A stretch of DNA of 64,000 nt from the NCBI GenBank assembly GCA_964017155.1, contig OZ024862.1, positions 46,147,374-46,211,373 on the forward strand, read 5' to 3'. Source of the DNA: Oasisia sp. SBJ-2009. Taxonomy: Eukaryota; Annelida; Polychaeta; Sabellida; Siboglinidae. This document shows, one piece after another, positions 48,421-60,658 of this stretch. The notes below the pieces were generated by a model. It did no database searches, was not told where the DNA came from, and was given only the letters and a program-made list of their open reading frames with translations. A program made the translations under genes and the position numbers. How positions within the stretch are numbered: the stretch's first letter is position 1; each line of letters starts with the position of its first letter.

Positions 48421-48915
48421 TTACCCATCCAATATGTAAGTAGCGTATTTGCCTGTCCCGAAGTTTTGCATTAGCATAAATAATCAACAACCTTGCTATT
48501 TCTACACGTTTGATAAACACCAGTCTGCACCCACTCATGGTGTAATAAACCATGGGAAGCATTGACAATTTATAATCTGTTATTGCCTACCGTAACGATG
48601 CATATAATAAGTAGATAAATCGAACTAGAATAATGAGCATTTCTCAGGATAGTTCTTTTTCAGATAAAAAAATTGTCACATCCAAATCACATTTCTTTTA
48701 CGTCAACACTTGTTGACTTGACACATGTCGACTTCACCACAGGAGGATAATCGTGATTTCATAGAAACATTCTTTTGTGTTATAATTTAACAAGGATATA
48801 CTTTGTTTTGGTTAACATTAAGTCTAGAGCACAACATGTGGATAGAACAAATGGCTGGCCCTTGGTCGAGTAAAAATGTATGAAAAAGTATTTATTGCAT
48901 TTTGCCATGAAACTC
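48421..48915. other. Spacer between STX16 and VAP, nothing recognised
   Basis: AT-rich without coding or repeat signal. Confidence 0.4.
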
Positions 48916-48924
48916 TTCACATAT

Positions 48925-49070
48925 GCATACACACTTGTCCACACACACTTGTAGTCCACACACACTTGTAGTCCACACACACTTGTACACACACACACTT
49001 GTAGTCCACACACACTTGTAGTCCACACACACTTGTAGTCCACACACACTTGTACACACACTTGTCTACA

Positions 49071-49102
<32 letters not shown>

Positions 49103-49105
49103 CAC
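48925..49105. repeat. (CACACTTGTAGTCCA)n minisatellite and (ACGC)n
   Basis: About eight units of a 15-16 bp repeat ACACACTTGTAGTCC with shorter variants, then an ACGC tetranucleotide run at 49071-49102. Cys/Val-rich minus ORFs are artefacts. Confidence 0.9.
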
Positions 49106-51612
49106 AACTGCGAGATACAAACACCAAATGGGGGAGCAATTTTAATGACCAGAAATTACACTGAATACAAGAATTCATACACCTGCACTATGTCGCACAT
49201 GCTTCGTAGTGCCTGCAATCAGTATTTCTGCTCACACAATTTTCAGGAACTACACCTTGGCAAGTGCCGCAAATGTGATATTGGTGTATCCACTTTCTCA
49301 AAACAGCATCATTCCTAATTTGTCATGGCCCGCTTCGCCGCAGACGAATGATCAACCGCGCCAAAATTAACGGGGAAGTAAAACATTAGTAAGCCTATTC
49401 GCTGTAACATAGGCAACAGTCAGCGAGTAGCACTACTTACATGAATGTATTATTGAACACAGCAAAATACAGAAGGCGCCATCATCTGCATGTTATTTTC
49501 CTATTAAAAACCTCAAGTCATATAATGCTACTGACTTGATACACCGGGCATATCAAATCAGTAATGATAATAATCATGTTTCCTAACACTTCTTTTGCTA
49601 ACGCAAGACAACCACTGAAATTATTCTGCCAAAATGGAAACAAAATCAATCATTACATTACAAAAAACACTGAACACATTCCTCGATGACATTACTGCAC
49701 TACTACGCTCGCTATCACACATTCGTATTATGGGATGTTGACCACACAAGCATGGAAGAAACTACTCACGTAACTGTCAAAATCAGGTGAAATGTTCACA
49801 TATGGTAAGTTTTAATTGATTAATAAGAAAGAATAATAGTGTGTTAATTGCACCTGCTGCAGTTACTTTGTAATGGTAATAGAAGTGACCTGGCAACAAG
49901 AGAGGGAAACTAGAAGTCACCCTAAAACATAATCTGCATTAACAGTACAAACATTTTAAAGTTAGAGACGACACACTTGGCAGGTTTCACTACACACAGC
50001 ACTGCCAACCAAATCAACGTGCCTCGGAAAAACTATCCTGTGTACATTGCCCAAACTATACTGATTCCGCACATAACACATACAGTGGACCGTCAGTGGT
50101 ATCCTTCAAAGATTACCACGACGTGCCGCAGAAACCTGACAAAATATACAACTAATTACCTTTAACATAACCCAGTCATGTATATAAACGTGCACAATGT
50201 GTACAGAATGGCACAGGCAAATGTACATGTGCATCTACTCTCTATGAAACATAGTGAGAAATGTCAGTGTGACACAGATACATGTGTTAGCAAGACTGCC
50301 ATATACAAGTTACTTCATCTGACTGACTGACAGGACAATCATCAAGTGGATTGCAGACAGATAATCTAGCACACACACGCATAAGGAAATGGCATCTTGG
50401 CTACGTATTTAACACCACACAACCGACACTAATTTCAGTTGTCTCGGTATGTTATTGCATAATGACTGGACTACTAAGTGGAGAAACATCCACCGGAAAT
50501 GAAAAGTGGATAATGGGGATGTCACGATGGTACGCTGCCGGCAAGTGAAACTTCAATATGGATATAAAAATACCAAACACTGAAGCGTCTAACTTGAACA
50601 TGCATAGCAGGCAAGGAATGAACATTGTCAACAAAGTAACGTACTGACGTCGTTTGTCACCGGCACATCAAACAAACAACAAATATGGAAACATTCACGA
50701 CAGGTGAAACTAGAAAACATTTGAGACGTCTGTAGACATGCACAAGGTGCATTCACATTGCGAAAGAAAACAGAACAAAGTTAAAGTACTATTCGCCAAC
50801 ACTTAGGCAGAATCGACTGAACAAAAACCTGCTGTATCAAAGCACACACACACACACGGTGCACTGTGTATTCTTAGGTACAGCAAGAAAACAGTAAGTA
50901 ACGCACATTTGCAATGTCTTTAAAAGGAAAACTGCCTTAAAACCACTGCTCTAATCTTGAAAGGCTGACATTTACGGACAGCATTACAGGTAATGATACA
51001 TATGACTCAGTGGTCTGTATACAGGTAACAATTACTCCAGGGTAAAACAATAAAAACACCACTACTCTGTACGGTCACTGAAGCTCATTCAAAACTTGGT
51101 GTTTCTTATCTTACACCTGATGGTTTGTCCTATACTGAACAACAAACTATGATACAAGCCTATGGGCATGTGACAACATTTCTCTAGGTAGCGTCCCTTT
51201 TATGCAGTGTCACGTCACCTGGTCTGTTGTCATGACAACGTAGAAGGACAGAACGACACTCTACAATGTCCGGCGTCGCTCGGCAAGTGACGCAAGTACA
51301 AAGCAACCAGTCTGAATCCAACTGTTAGTTTCGCCAGATGTCCCATCCATGTAAGTTGTTAAGACAACAGAGCAGCGTCCGCTTCAACAATCGTCCGTTG
51401 CTTCCTGCAGCATAGTGGCGGTCAGCAAGACGCACAAATAATCCGTCAAAAGAGAACCGCCAGTCACCTGGCCGTGTAATTCGTTCAACCGTCATCAAAG
51501 GACTTTTCTGTGCCCATGCCATCGTCAATTCAATGCGACAGTGGGATAATCCAAACTGCACATACTATCCTCCGCACGAGTTCTCCGTCGGTAATGTCCC
51601 TGCTTCGCCTGG
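49106..51612. other. Intergenic; VAP 3' UTR side
   Basis: No exon or RNA gene recognised. The last few hundred bases before 51612 are presumably the VAP 3' UTR on the minus strand. Confidence 0.4.
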
Positions 51613-51792
51613 TTACAGAATCAGCTTGCCGACAACGAGACCGAGTATGACGGCAATGACAACAATGAGCAGTGAGGGGAAGGTAGACGGGGGCTGTGGC
51701 TGTTCAACAATGGCCGACTGAAACGACGATGACTCTGGGGTCGACGACGTCGTCTTTACCATAGCGAGCTTGCGTAGCCTCAGACTCTCCTC
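51613..51792 (-). CDS. VAP: VAP terminal exon (tail anchor)
   Basis: 180 bp; ESLRLRKLA, Ser/Pro-rich linker, transmembrane segment ending GKLIL, then TAA. Acceptor TGTTCGCAG. Confidence 0.97.
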   Translation of the reverse strand, partial: EESLRLRKLAMVKTTSSTPESSSFQSAIVEQPQPPSTFPSLLIVVIAVILGLVVGKLIL

Positions 51793-54700
51793 CTGCGAAC
51801 AGACAACAACAACTGATCAGCCCTCGCCTGCGTGCCAACCGCCTATCTGAATCATAGAACCCAACATGGAACTGAAATGTTTAAAGAGCTGCTATACACA
51901 ATAATTGTACATACACCTTCACATAACATGTTGCAAAAACTGCAAATATTTTATTGTATAAACTCAATGGTGAACGTATTTCGGATATTTTGAGTGGAAA
52001 GCAACAAGGACCAGATTCCCATTTAACTTTCAAATAAAGTTTGTTAACAGGGCATAACATGTACCCCTCCCCCACTGTGTGATGACTGGAAGCAAGACTC
52101 CTACCCGCAAGACTTCATTTTCTTCTTTCAGAGTGGATATCTCTGTCGTCAGTCTTCGGCATTCCTGCATCGTCTTCTTCAAATCAGCTTCCATCGGGCC
52201 TGGACCCTGAAACCCGACAAATGTAACAGTTTATAGTATATCAAACCCACAAATTAACTGTTAAAAAAGCGAACTCCATGAAAGAATACACTGTTGCCAC
52301 TGAACATTAACATTTTCTAGCATACTCCTGCTATTTAACTTGCAAAATTCTCATTAAATTCCAATGATCTTTGATTATAAATTACACAGTCAGGATTATC
52401 CATTCTTTTGAGTCTATATTTGTTTATAAAGAAAACAATAAAATATACAATCATAAACACACATCTGAACAGCAAACTCCTTTTGGGAATGTGAGCGAAA
52501 CAGAGTTCCTGGCATGTACCTAGAACATCATGCACTGTTTCATCTTGGGAATGATGCAGTTGGCATACTTAAACGCAGCTAGGTATGCAAACACATTCTA
52601 GACGTGGCATTTAGCAAGGACACACCGATCGAGAACATGCACTGTTTCATTCACGTAGTAAACACGAACATTCACACAAGGAAACAACAATTGTTTGCAG
52701 GTTGACAGCAATGTTTTGTCGAGCGCGTTCAGACTGGTGGCACTTACCGTTTGTACTTCTTCCATCTTCACCTGAAAACAGAAACAACATTCATTCAAAA
52801 AAGGGTTATTCCTCCAGGGGTATAACTGAGAGAGCATATTTTACTTGACTGTTTTCTGGTCTGCATGCCTAGAATTAGAGGGACAATCTTGAGGGTAATC
52901 TTGTTCCACGACAGGCCAACTGACACACTTGGAAGAGCACTGTTATATGAAATATCTAAACCAATCTCTTCAGAGATTACTAAAAATAGAAAATATGTTT
53001 GAGCGAAACAGATTTTTGCTAAATATACATACTTTGAGTGCTGGACTATTCTGAATAACATAACAAGAACAAAATCGACATGTTAAAACCAGCTCTGTTG
53101 TCAGGGCAGGCTCAATGATTGTTGCTACATCGAAGGACAACAGCTCACCGGTACATTGTTGGGTCGCGGCGACACTGGCTCGAAGACACACTTGAGTTTC
53201 GAGTCCATCAGTTGCTCCGGAGTCGCCTCCTTCCACTGAAACCGAGACACACACACATGCGTTCAACAACACGTCCAGCCGATGACGGCGGCAACAGCGG
53301 CGGGGATTTCTCATGCAAAGTGCACACAAGAACCCAGCTACTCTACGCAGCTAGCTAGCCAAGTCATCACACACAGACGTACGTGTGCAACGGTCCCGTG
53401 GAGCGGAGGCACACTGGTGCTATCTAAGTCTGCGTCTATTATGTCCGCGGTGACAGTAGTGGCACTGTCCTGCAAGGAAACCATACGCTGAGGCCACGAT
53501 ACTTCACTTCATGCGTTAGATACACAGGAGACGCCAGATGCCAACAGACATTTGAATGGGCGCCCGGATGCCAAATGGGCTCTCGGTTAGTCAACGTTAA
53601 CATGCCAGGGTTCGGTTCGACTATGATTGCTATTGTACATCAACAGTTATTATTTACACCACTAGCTTGTAAACAATGTAGTACTGCAACCAAGTATGTA
53701 CAATCTTGAATCTATTGTAGACATTTTAATGCGCAGAAACATGACTAAGAATTATACCTCACACCAAATCTAAAATACTGAGACTTCAATTCTGCCTAAA
53801 AGCCCCGCAAATACATTTTAATACAATACAAGTGTATTTCTAGTTTTATACTCAACCGAACAAGTTATTTCTGTGACAACTTTACCAGCTACACAAACTA
53901 TATGGTAATCATCAGTTGCATGTATAAAAACTGTATTTCCTGATTATGTACATATCCATAATTAGTGCCAAGCCGGACAATTGCAGACAATCCTTTGCTG
54001 AGCTGGACCTAAGTGTACGGAAACATATCCACACAACAACACCTCATAGTGGCAAAATACTGCCCTGTTTAAAATGTCCTCATCTGTCTCCAAAGGAAAT
54101 ACATACAAGTTTAGTACTAAATCGCCATATATCAACAACAGTAACAGACAGGGAGGCGAGTAGTTAGGTGTGGTTTCAAGCAGGTTCCAGCAGTCAGGAG
54201 GACGACATGGGAGAACCACGACGTACTCACCAACATGTCTGTGTTCTCTATCGGCCCGTCTGGGGCGTACATCGTCTGAACCATGAACTTGTGTTTGTTC
54301 TTCTCATTCGGGTCATAGTCGAATGGCTGAAGCATGACTACAGCCAAGGGAGACAGATGCAATGAGGTCATCAATAATACATAACATATCTGTATAATAC
54401 ATTACAAATCTGTGATGCAGCCATAACTGGTTGCATGCTACTATTGCTAAATCCTTCAGGGAGCACGCATTATCTATCCAGAACAGCAGGCCAGAGCATT
54501 CGGTGGTGGAGCTCTAATTCACCGCTCTAAGATCTAGTTGCGTCCCCCTGTATTTATTACATTGGTAAACATGATCATTGGCAAAATCGTGTGCACTTAA
54601 AACTGACTTAATCCCTGAACCTGTAACTTTCCTCAAAATACTGTGCACCGAAATTTGCCACTTTAAAAACTGGTCAAAGCAAGACCTAACGTTTTACTTG

Positions 54701-54946
54701 CTATGGAGACTTGGAGGTTCATGTCCAGAAAACTTACTCTTTTTCAATAATGGTCAACAGATCAACGCAAGGTCTACACTTGCTGAGACTCACCTGCTAC
54801 AGAGATCTTTGCTCCGGGCTCTATGATGCCACTGTTTGGTCGCACACAGTATCGCTTTGGTGCAGTTGTCTTTACCTTGAAACATACTCGTCGGTCGGAC
54901 GGGTTATTGAGACCAAGGTTGGCAGTCACGACATCTGTGAAGGGTC
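51613..54946 (-). CDS. VAP: VAP-A/B family ER protein (first exon not found)
   Basis: VAPs are tail-anchored ER proteins whose MSP domain binds FFAT motifs of lipid-transfer and tethering proteins at membrane contact sites. Coding exons 5' to 3': 54946-54794, 54337-54231, 53469-53383 (extra, see findings), 53235-53149, 52771-52748, 52206-52105, 51792-51613. The MSP domain begins with [10 protein letters not shown] and has [43 protein letters not shown] and [18 protein letters not shown], nearly matching human VAPA/VAPB. A coiled coil follows ([16 protein letters not shown] to LKEENEVLR), then a Ser/Pro-rich linker and one C-terminal membrane segment, [19 protein letters not shown]. The model has 246 codons including the 29-codon extra exon. 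A first exon of about 20-25 codons ending in one base of a Gly codon is missing and may lie upstream of 54946 or beyond 64000. Confidence 0.97.
52105..52206 (-). CDS. VAP: VAP exon (coiled coil)
   Basis: 102 bp; [19 protein letters not shown] heptad-like segment corresponding to human MEECKRLQGE. Acceptor GGGTTTCAG, donor CGG|GTAGGA. Confidence 0.95.
52748..52771 (-). CDS. VAP: VAP 24-bp microexon
   Basis: Acceptor CTGTTTTCAG, donor ACG|GTAAGT; eight codons (VKMEEVQT) in the linker between MSP and coiled coil. Confidence 0.8.
53149..53235 (-). CDS. VAP: VAP exon (WKEA...[10 protein letters not shown])
   Basis: 87 bp; end of the MSP domain. Acceptor TCGGTTTCAG, donor CCG|GTGAGC. Confidence 0.97.
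53383..53469 (-). CDS. VAP: VAP extra phase-0 exon inside the MSP domain (putative cassette)
   Basis: 87 bp between acceptor TTTCCTTGCAG and donor CAC|GTACGT, open for 29 codons, acidic and Ser/Thr/Asp-rich ([13 protein letters not shown]). Human VAPA/B have no counterpart here. Phase 0 on both sides lets it be included or skipped. Confidence 0.55.
54231..54337 (-). CDS. VAP: VAP exon ([15 protein letters not shown])
   Basis: 107 bp; carries the signature [20 protein letters not shown]. Acceptor TTGGCTGTAG, donor TTG|GTGAGT. Confidence 0.97.
54794..54946 (-). CDS. VAP: VAP exon (MSP, N-terminal half)
   Basis: 153 bp; PFTDVV through [15 protein letters not shown]. Acceptor CTTTCTCAG, donor GCAG|GTGAGT. 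Confidence 0.97.
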
Positions 54947-54986
54947 CTGAGAAAGAAACACAACGGTTATAATCATATGCATGCAG

Positions 54987-55112
54987 AGATTTATGCAGAG
55001 ATCAGTCCATCCGTCATTTGGTCAAACCTGTTGTGGATGGGTTTTACTTGATTTATGCAGAGATCAGTCCATCCGTCATTTGGTCAAACCTGTTGTGGAT
55101 GGGTTTTACTTG
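54987..55112 (+). repeat. 63-bp perfect tandem duplication
   Basis: The unit from TGATTTATGCAGAGATCAGT to GGATGGGTTTTACT occurs twice head to tail. A related single unit flanks the hAT-like element at 60605-60658. Confidence 0.9.
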
Positions 55113-57635
55113 TTGAGATATTAGATCAGATGTTTTCAACTAACACTAAAGCAAAAAGTTGTTGTTTTCTGGTTCATTTGACTGTAGTGGGGGTGTCAAA
55201 ATAGGCAAATGGTGTTGGCGATATAAGTTACATGATGACATTTTGATGAAATAATACAACGAATAAATTGATTTAATGAGATGTAAATTGGTGTAATTGG
55301 TGTGTTGTGGTATCTCATTTCAATGTAATTGAGAGATTAAAAAAATCACATGTGATATGGTAGTAGGGTGATAAAGTTGTGGACACAGTAACTTACAACA
55401 ATATATGTTGAATTTTTTTTAGAAAGCAAAATATAATTTTCTTTTCCCATGTCAGTGTTTATTTCTGAATCAGAAAGAGATGCAGAGAAAAGCTAAAAGC
55501 TGCAAAGCATGCTTTTGAAATAACAACGTTTAGCAGCACACGTGTCATAAGACACAAGACACCATTTGGTCCAATACTGGGCCAATAGCGTGCCAGTCCA
55601 CAAATACAAATTGGTGAAAATTTCAATAATTTTTTCATTGTTATTGTTTGATTGGCAATGTGTACGTTTTAATTCCCACACTGTAACTTTGACAAACAAT
55701 TGAACTTTTATTTTGGAACTATTAAACCAGTAATGTTTCTAATTCCAAGTGGAATTTGTTTGCAGTAATTATGTAATTGACCTGAATTCTTGGGTCAGAC
55801 CTGTGCCGCCTTTTACAACTACTAATATGTGTAATGTTGTGCTTAACTCTGATAAATAATTTAGCATGCTAACTAAATAAGGGTGCTAAAAGTTCAGGTG
55901 ACTTAACTCTCACCTGCAGAACTTTACATAGACCTGTCTGTACTGCAGCATATGTGCTGTGTGACCTGTGTCTATATAATATAGCTACATCAAGCCAATT
56001 TGTACGGGTTATAGCTTCTTTATATGTGGTTGACATTTGGGGTCATGAGTCACGACATGAGTTTGTCAGTTATCCACACATTACTGCCAGATCTACCACT
56101 ACAAGTACTCTGATGCACACAGAATGTAAAAAAAAAAAAAAAAAATGGGTCCATCTTCTAATATTTAGTAATATTTTTTAATAATTCAAAATAACTGCCA
56201 CTGCTTCTGGTGAATTAGACAACGTCATCCTTGTTACATCTTCTTCTGTTTGTGTCATAGTTCTCTAACATTATTTGTGCATGTTTACATTTATAAACTC
56301 TATATACACTATACAGACATGTGTCCGATGCATTCTACAAGTTAAAAAATTAATAATTATCAAAATGATCTATTCATAAAGTGGTTGTAATAGTCGTAAG
56401 GCATGGCATTCAGAAAAGGGAATGAGTAACTTGTAACTACCATGATTAATACAAGAAATGAAGGAGGAAATCCATCAGACTAGAAGACAAGGGTAGCAGC
56501 AATGCCACATACACAAAGGTCTAGGCACCCCCACTCTCTTGGGATACCCCGAGAGTGTTCTTACGTTCACCTGCACAACCTAGGTATGAAATTGATGGCC
56601 CATCGGAGCAGTCTCTGCCCACCAGCCACTGATTTCCCACTGCTCGTCCCAACACCTGAACCCAACCACACGCCATTCCTTGTGCCCCGCAGTGAAAACA
56701 TCAAATATGTAGGATGCGCCGTCACTTCGGCTGGGATACAGCAGCAAAATAAAAATTGCATTTTCCTGTCTACGTAAAAAGGCGTAATTAATATAGTGAA
56801 GTACTATACGATTGTCTGTCAATAAAAAAATTGTGGGTTGTTTCCACAACTGAAAGAACCTTCAAATTGATCACCTCCTTGCTGATCAAGAGGTTAGATT
56901 CAATCAATATTGATCCAACAGCGAGATTACTGTTACATCACGTACACAAATTTGACCGAAAGGATTACCAACTCCTGGCATTTCTGACCTAATACATATT
57001 TAGACTAATCAGTGTCTATTACTAGTATTATTCTGTGTTGATATATATGCAATACTGAGATTTATTTCATTTTGAAAGATTGCTAGCAGCCCATAACTGT
57101 GGGGAACAATTTTTTTTCCAGATCAAATTTACAAATGACCCACAGGCCACAGCTAAAAAGTGCATGCCAAATTATAGGAAAGGGGCTACATTTCATTGAC
57201 TAGATTCCATATGGTGTGCTAGTGATACTTCAGTCAATTGGGTTAGTGACTTAGTGGCAACATTTTGGGGAAACTAAACCACTGGACAAGAGCTCTCACC
57301 TGAAGGCTGAAGTCGTATTGCATTATTATGATTTGTATTGCCCAAGAGAAATTACATGAAGCAGGTTGAACATGTATAATACCACAATTGGAAAATGATC
57401 ACAGATAACTTCTAGTCTGCAGATGCACTGGGGTCAGCTGATTCACCCGAATTATGCTCGGTTTGCAATCTGTACGAACCCTGACAACAAGCACTGAATA
57501 GTCACCAGTACTTCGCTGTACATGTTGTTTATATTACAATCAATATCGTGGATTAGATCCTCATGAATGAATATGGCATTCGTCTACAAACTACTTGTCT
57601 CAAAGACTAATCATGCCATCAAAAATGGTATTAAT
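55113..57635. other. Possible VAP intron 1 or upstream DNA; no gene recognised
   Basis: Short ORFs only; an A17 run lies at about 56128-56145. The 91-codon ORF at 56502 has no recognisable domain. Confidence 0.35.
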
Positions 57636-58123
57636 GGGGCATTCCATGTCAAATCAATCAAAAACATGGTGAAATTAACATCTTCGATTTTTAATAAATT
57701 TGAAGTGTTGGTTTACGATTATGAGCCTATGTTTCCCAATGTTAAGCCAATCAGACCTTCACAACCTGAGACAGAGGTTATCAGAGTTTGAGCTGACCTT
57801 GATACCTCACGACATTCCTGGTGTCATGATTCCACTTCCAGATGAGATGTTGGTGTCTACCTATTTAGACAATAACCCATATACCAATATTTAAACAAAG
57901 TAAACGGTTTGACCTTTGACCTGACAAAAAATATGTAACCTCTGATTTTGCGGATTTTTTATGTTGAAGCTTACATAATATTTGTTTATACAGCAAGAAT
58001 CCGTAAAGTTTTATTGTGCACAATTGAATTGAATGCTTCTGGAGAACTTTATAAATTTAATTTGTCATCAAAATCGAAGATGGTTGTCAATTCTTGATTG
58101 ATCTGACATGGAATGACCCTAAT
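57636..58123. mobile_element. Inverted-repeat element with GGxCATTCCATGTCA ends
   Basis: GGGGCATTCCATGTCAAATC..CATCTTCGATTTT on the left pairs with the inverted AAAATCGAAGATGG..GATCTGACATGGAATGACC on the right (arms about 70 bp). The interior is AT-rich with no coding support, and the overlapping ORFs are not treated as genes. Confidence 0.7.
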
Positions 58124-60600
58124 GTATGCCTGCAATAATAATAAAATAGGAAATGAACTGTCAATGATACAGGTGATTGCAAAATTGTAAATAAAAAATG
58201 CCCCTCTTCTTGTTTTCACATTTCTGGCAGGTATTGATGCACACATGTGTAGATCTGGAGTTGTTACATGAAATTCAACATTTACAATTTCCTTATGTCT
58301 AAGACATGTAACAGAATACAAATTGGCCGAGATATTGTCAATCCATCGGGCCCATGGGAGTGGACCCAACACAAAACACTGGGAAACTAATCTTGTGCAC
58401 ATGCAACAATTCTTGTTAACCTTTCAGAGTGTGTGGGGGAGGGGGGGAGGATGGGGAGGATGGGGAGGGGATCCATATAAATCACACCACAACTGCTGCT
58501 ACTGCTGAACTAATGGGCCAGCTGTGGAGCGGACCTGTATCAAAGACGTAGCACTGTCAGAAGCTGTCCGACTCTACTCTCACCTTCCTGTTATCAGACC
58601 CAGGCAGACAGCAAGGTTCCATCTCTCACAGACTGGCCCGTATCTACAGTTCAGTGACTCCAGTCAGGTGACTGTGTCTTACAGGATGTAATGCTGATGC
58701 CCCGACCTTGCCGGTCCAACCTTGATGGACATACTCAATATGACTTTCTGCATCAGCTGACATTAACCAATCAATGTCCTTGTAATTGCCACCAGCCAAA
58801 TGGTCTCAGAAACGAGCAATTTGTCACTCAGAGCTACTCTACTCTTCCTGCTAGTGCTAACAGTAACATATGGCACTGCGAAGTTGGAACCAATGAAATT
58901 GTTTGATAAGATTTATGTCACCTACATCGAGGATAACAATTGCATGGCTGTGTTCCTGTTACCAGCATCCAATTAACAAATAATACACTGCACTGTGTAC
59001 AATTGTGCATTCCTTTTAATCATTTATACCTACCCATTAAATAATTAAATTAATAAAACTAGGTCGATGCACATTTATATTTCTAGCAGTACTACTAGGA
59101 TGAGTATCGCTATAAATGAGCTACCACGTTTCAAGCACCAGATACATGTCAGAAAAAGATTTGTTTTAATAAAAACGTTACCATATAATCAATATAGAAC
59201 TTTACATACCGGACAACGTAACATGCAGGCCAGTGATAATTATATTTTCAGGAGCATGAAACTGGATGACGGAGAAACCTGTCCACAAAAACCGCTTAAT
59301 GGATCGGCGTTAGATTATAATCTACTCTAATATACACCCGAGGACCCACCAACGCACTGACCACAGCTGCACAACACAGAGTCTATTTACAAACACTGGT
59401 GCACTGCATGATGCAGGCACACTAGGAATACCAACCAGCCTGTAGCCACAAGCAGCTGTGCCACAAGCCCACAACACATTATTTTGTAGCATGCTAAAAA
59501 TGAGAATTGTGCATGCCTAGATACACGACCTGGTCATTGACTGCGTACACAGTTACACACACATTGTCTTGGCTTCTTCAGTCGAGTTCTTTTCGTCATC
59601 TGTCACATTGAGTTCTTGCCGTCTAATTGCACAGTGGCATTCTCTAAAACTAGTAAAAAAATTACATTCCAAAAGATGTGGGTGTGTGCGAGTCATAGAC
59701 CAAACTGGAAAGATATGCTTTGAGGTATTTTATTAGTTAATATGTGACACTACTATGTGGACGTGTTTGTAGCATGGACACTTGGAAATAGTGATAGGTA
59801 GCAATTTTGTGCGAGGTGGCTTAGAAAAACACAGAGGTGGCCCACCTCACTCATCCTACAGCGAGGAAGCGCTGAAATCAATCTGTTATCTACTCATTTT
59901 ATGTAATTGATTTCCTAATAGAACAATTACTTGTAAACATGTATATTAACCAGCTATGCCTATCACTGCCGACAGAAACTGCGAATAAAAAATTATTACT
60001 GTCCCCAGAAACAGACAAATTGGGACAACATTACAAGATTTACAACCCCTAGATTGTTGAAGAAAGTTATAATTTCACTTATTTAGAAATACTTCTACAC
60101 TAATGAAAATTTTATTAACTGGTACAATGTAATGGTAGATGACAATGTCATGGTGGCATAAAACTGGAATGTTTACGAGTTTGTGTTGTACAAGCAGTGT
60201 GCTACAAGCTTGTAATTAATACAGAATACTGTTTCAATAGCACCAACACCCAGTGGTACTTATGACGGTACATATCTGGCTGCACCATGGCAGAACACTT
60301 GGGTTTCCAAGGTTGCAATCATGCCATGCCAGCCAATGACACTTCTTTCTGACAGACGAACGTCTTCCTGCTACGAATCAGGCCAGCCAAATACATCCTC
60401 ACAACGGCACGGCGTCTATGTGAACCATTAGCAATGCTGTGTTGCTGTACTTATGGTCATGTGAGCGACTGAGTCACCTGTCTATATCTGCATCAGCCGG
60501 AAATTTATGTGCACACTTGTGCAGGTAGCATAATGTTGTGTAAGGGGTGGTCCCTAAGCTTGTAACACCCAAAAATAAACTACTCATTATGCAAACCATA
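58124..60600. other. No gene recognised
   Basis: Contains a G-rich tract (58433-58470). No exon fitting the missing VAP N-terminus was found on the minus strand. Confidence 0.35.
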
Positions 60601-60658
60601 GCTTTATGCAGAGACCCATCTACTCGCCATTTGGATGGGCAAAAACTGTTGTGGACAG

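Noticed and set aside
57567..57894. Overlapping 74- and 64-codon ORFs
   Set aside because: They lie within an inverted-repeat element and have no family resemblance or splice context.
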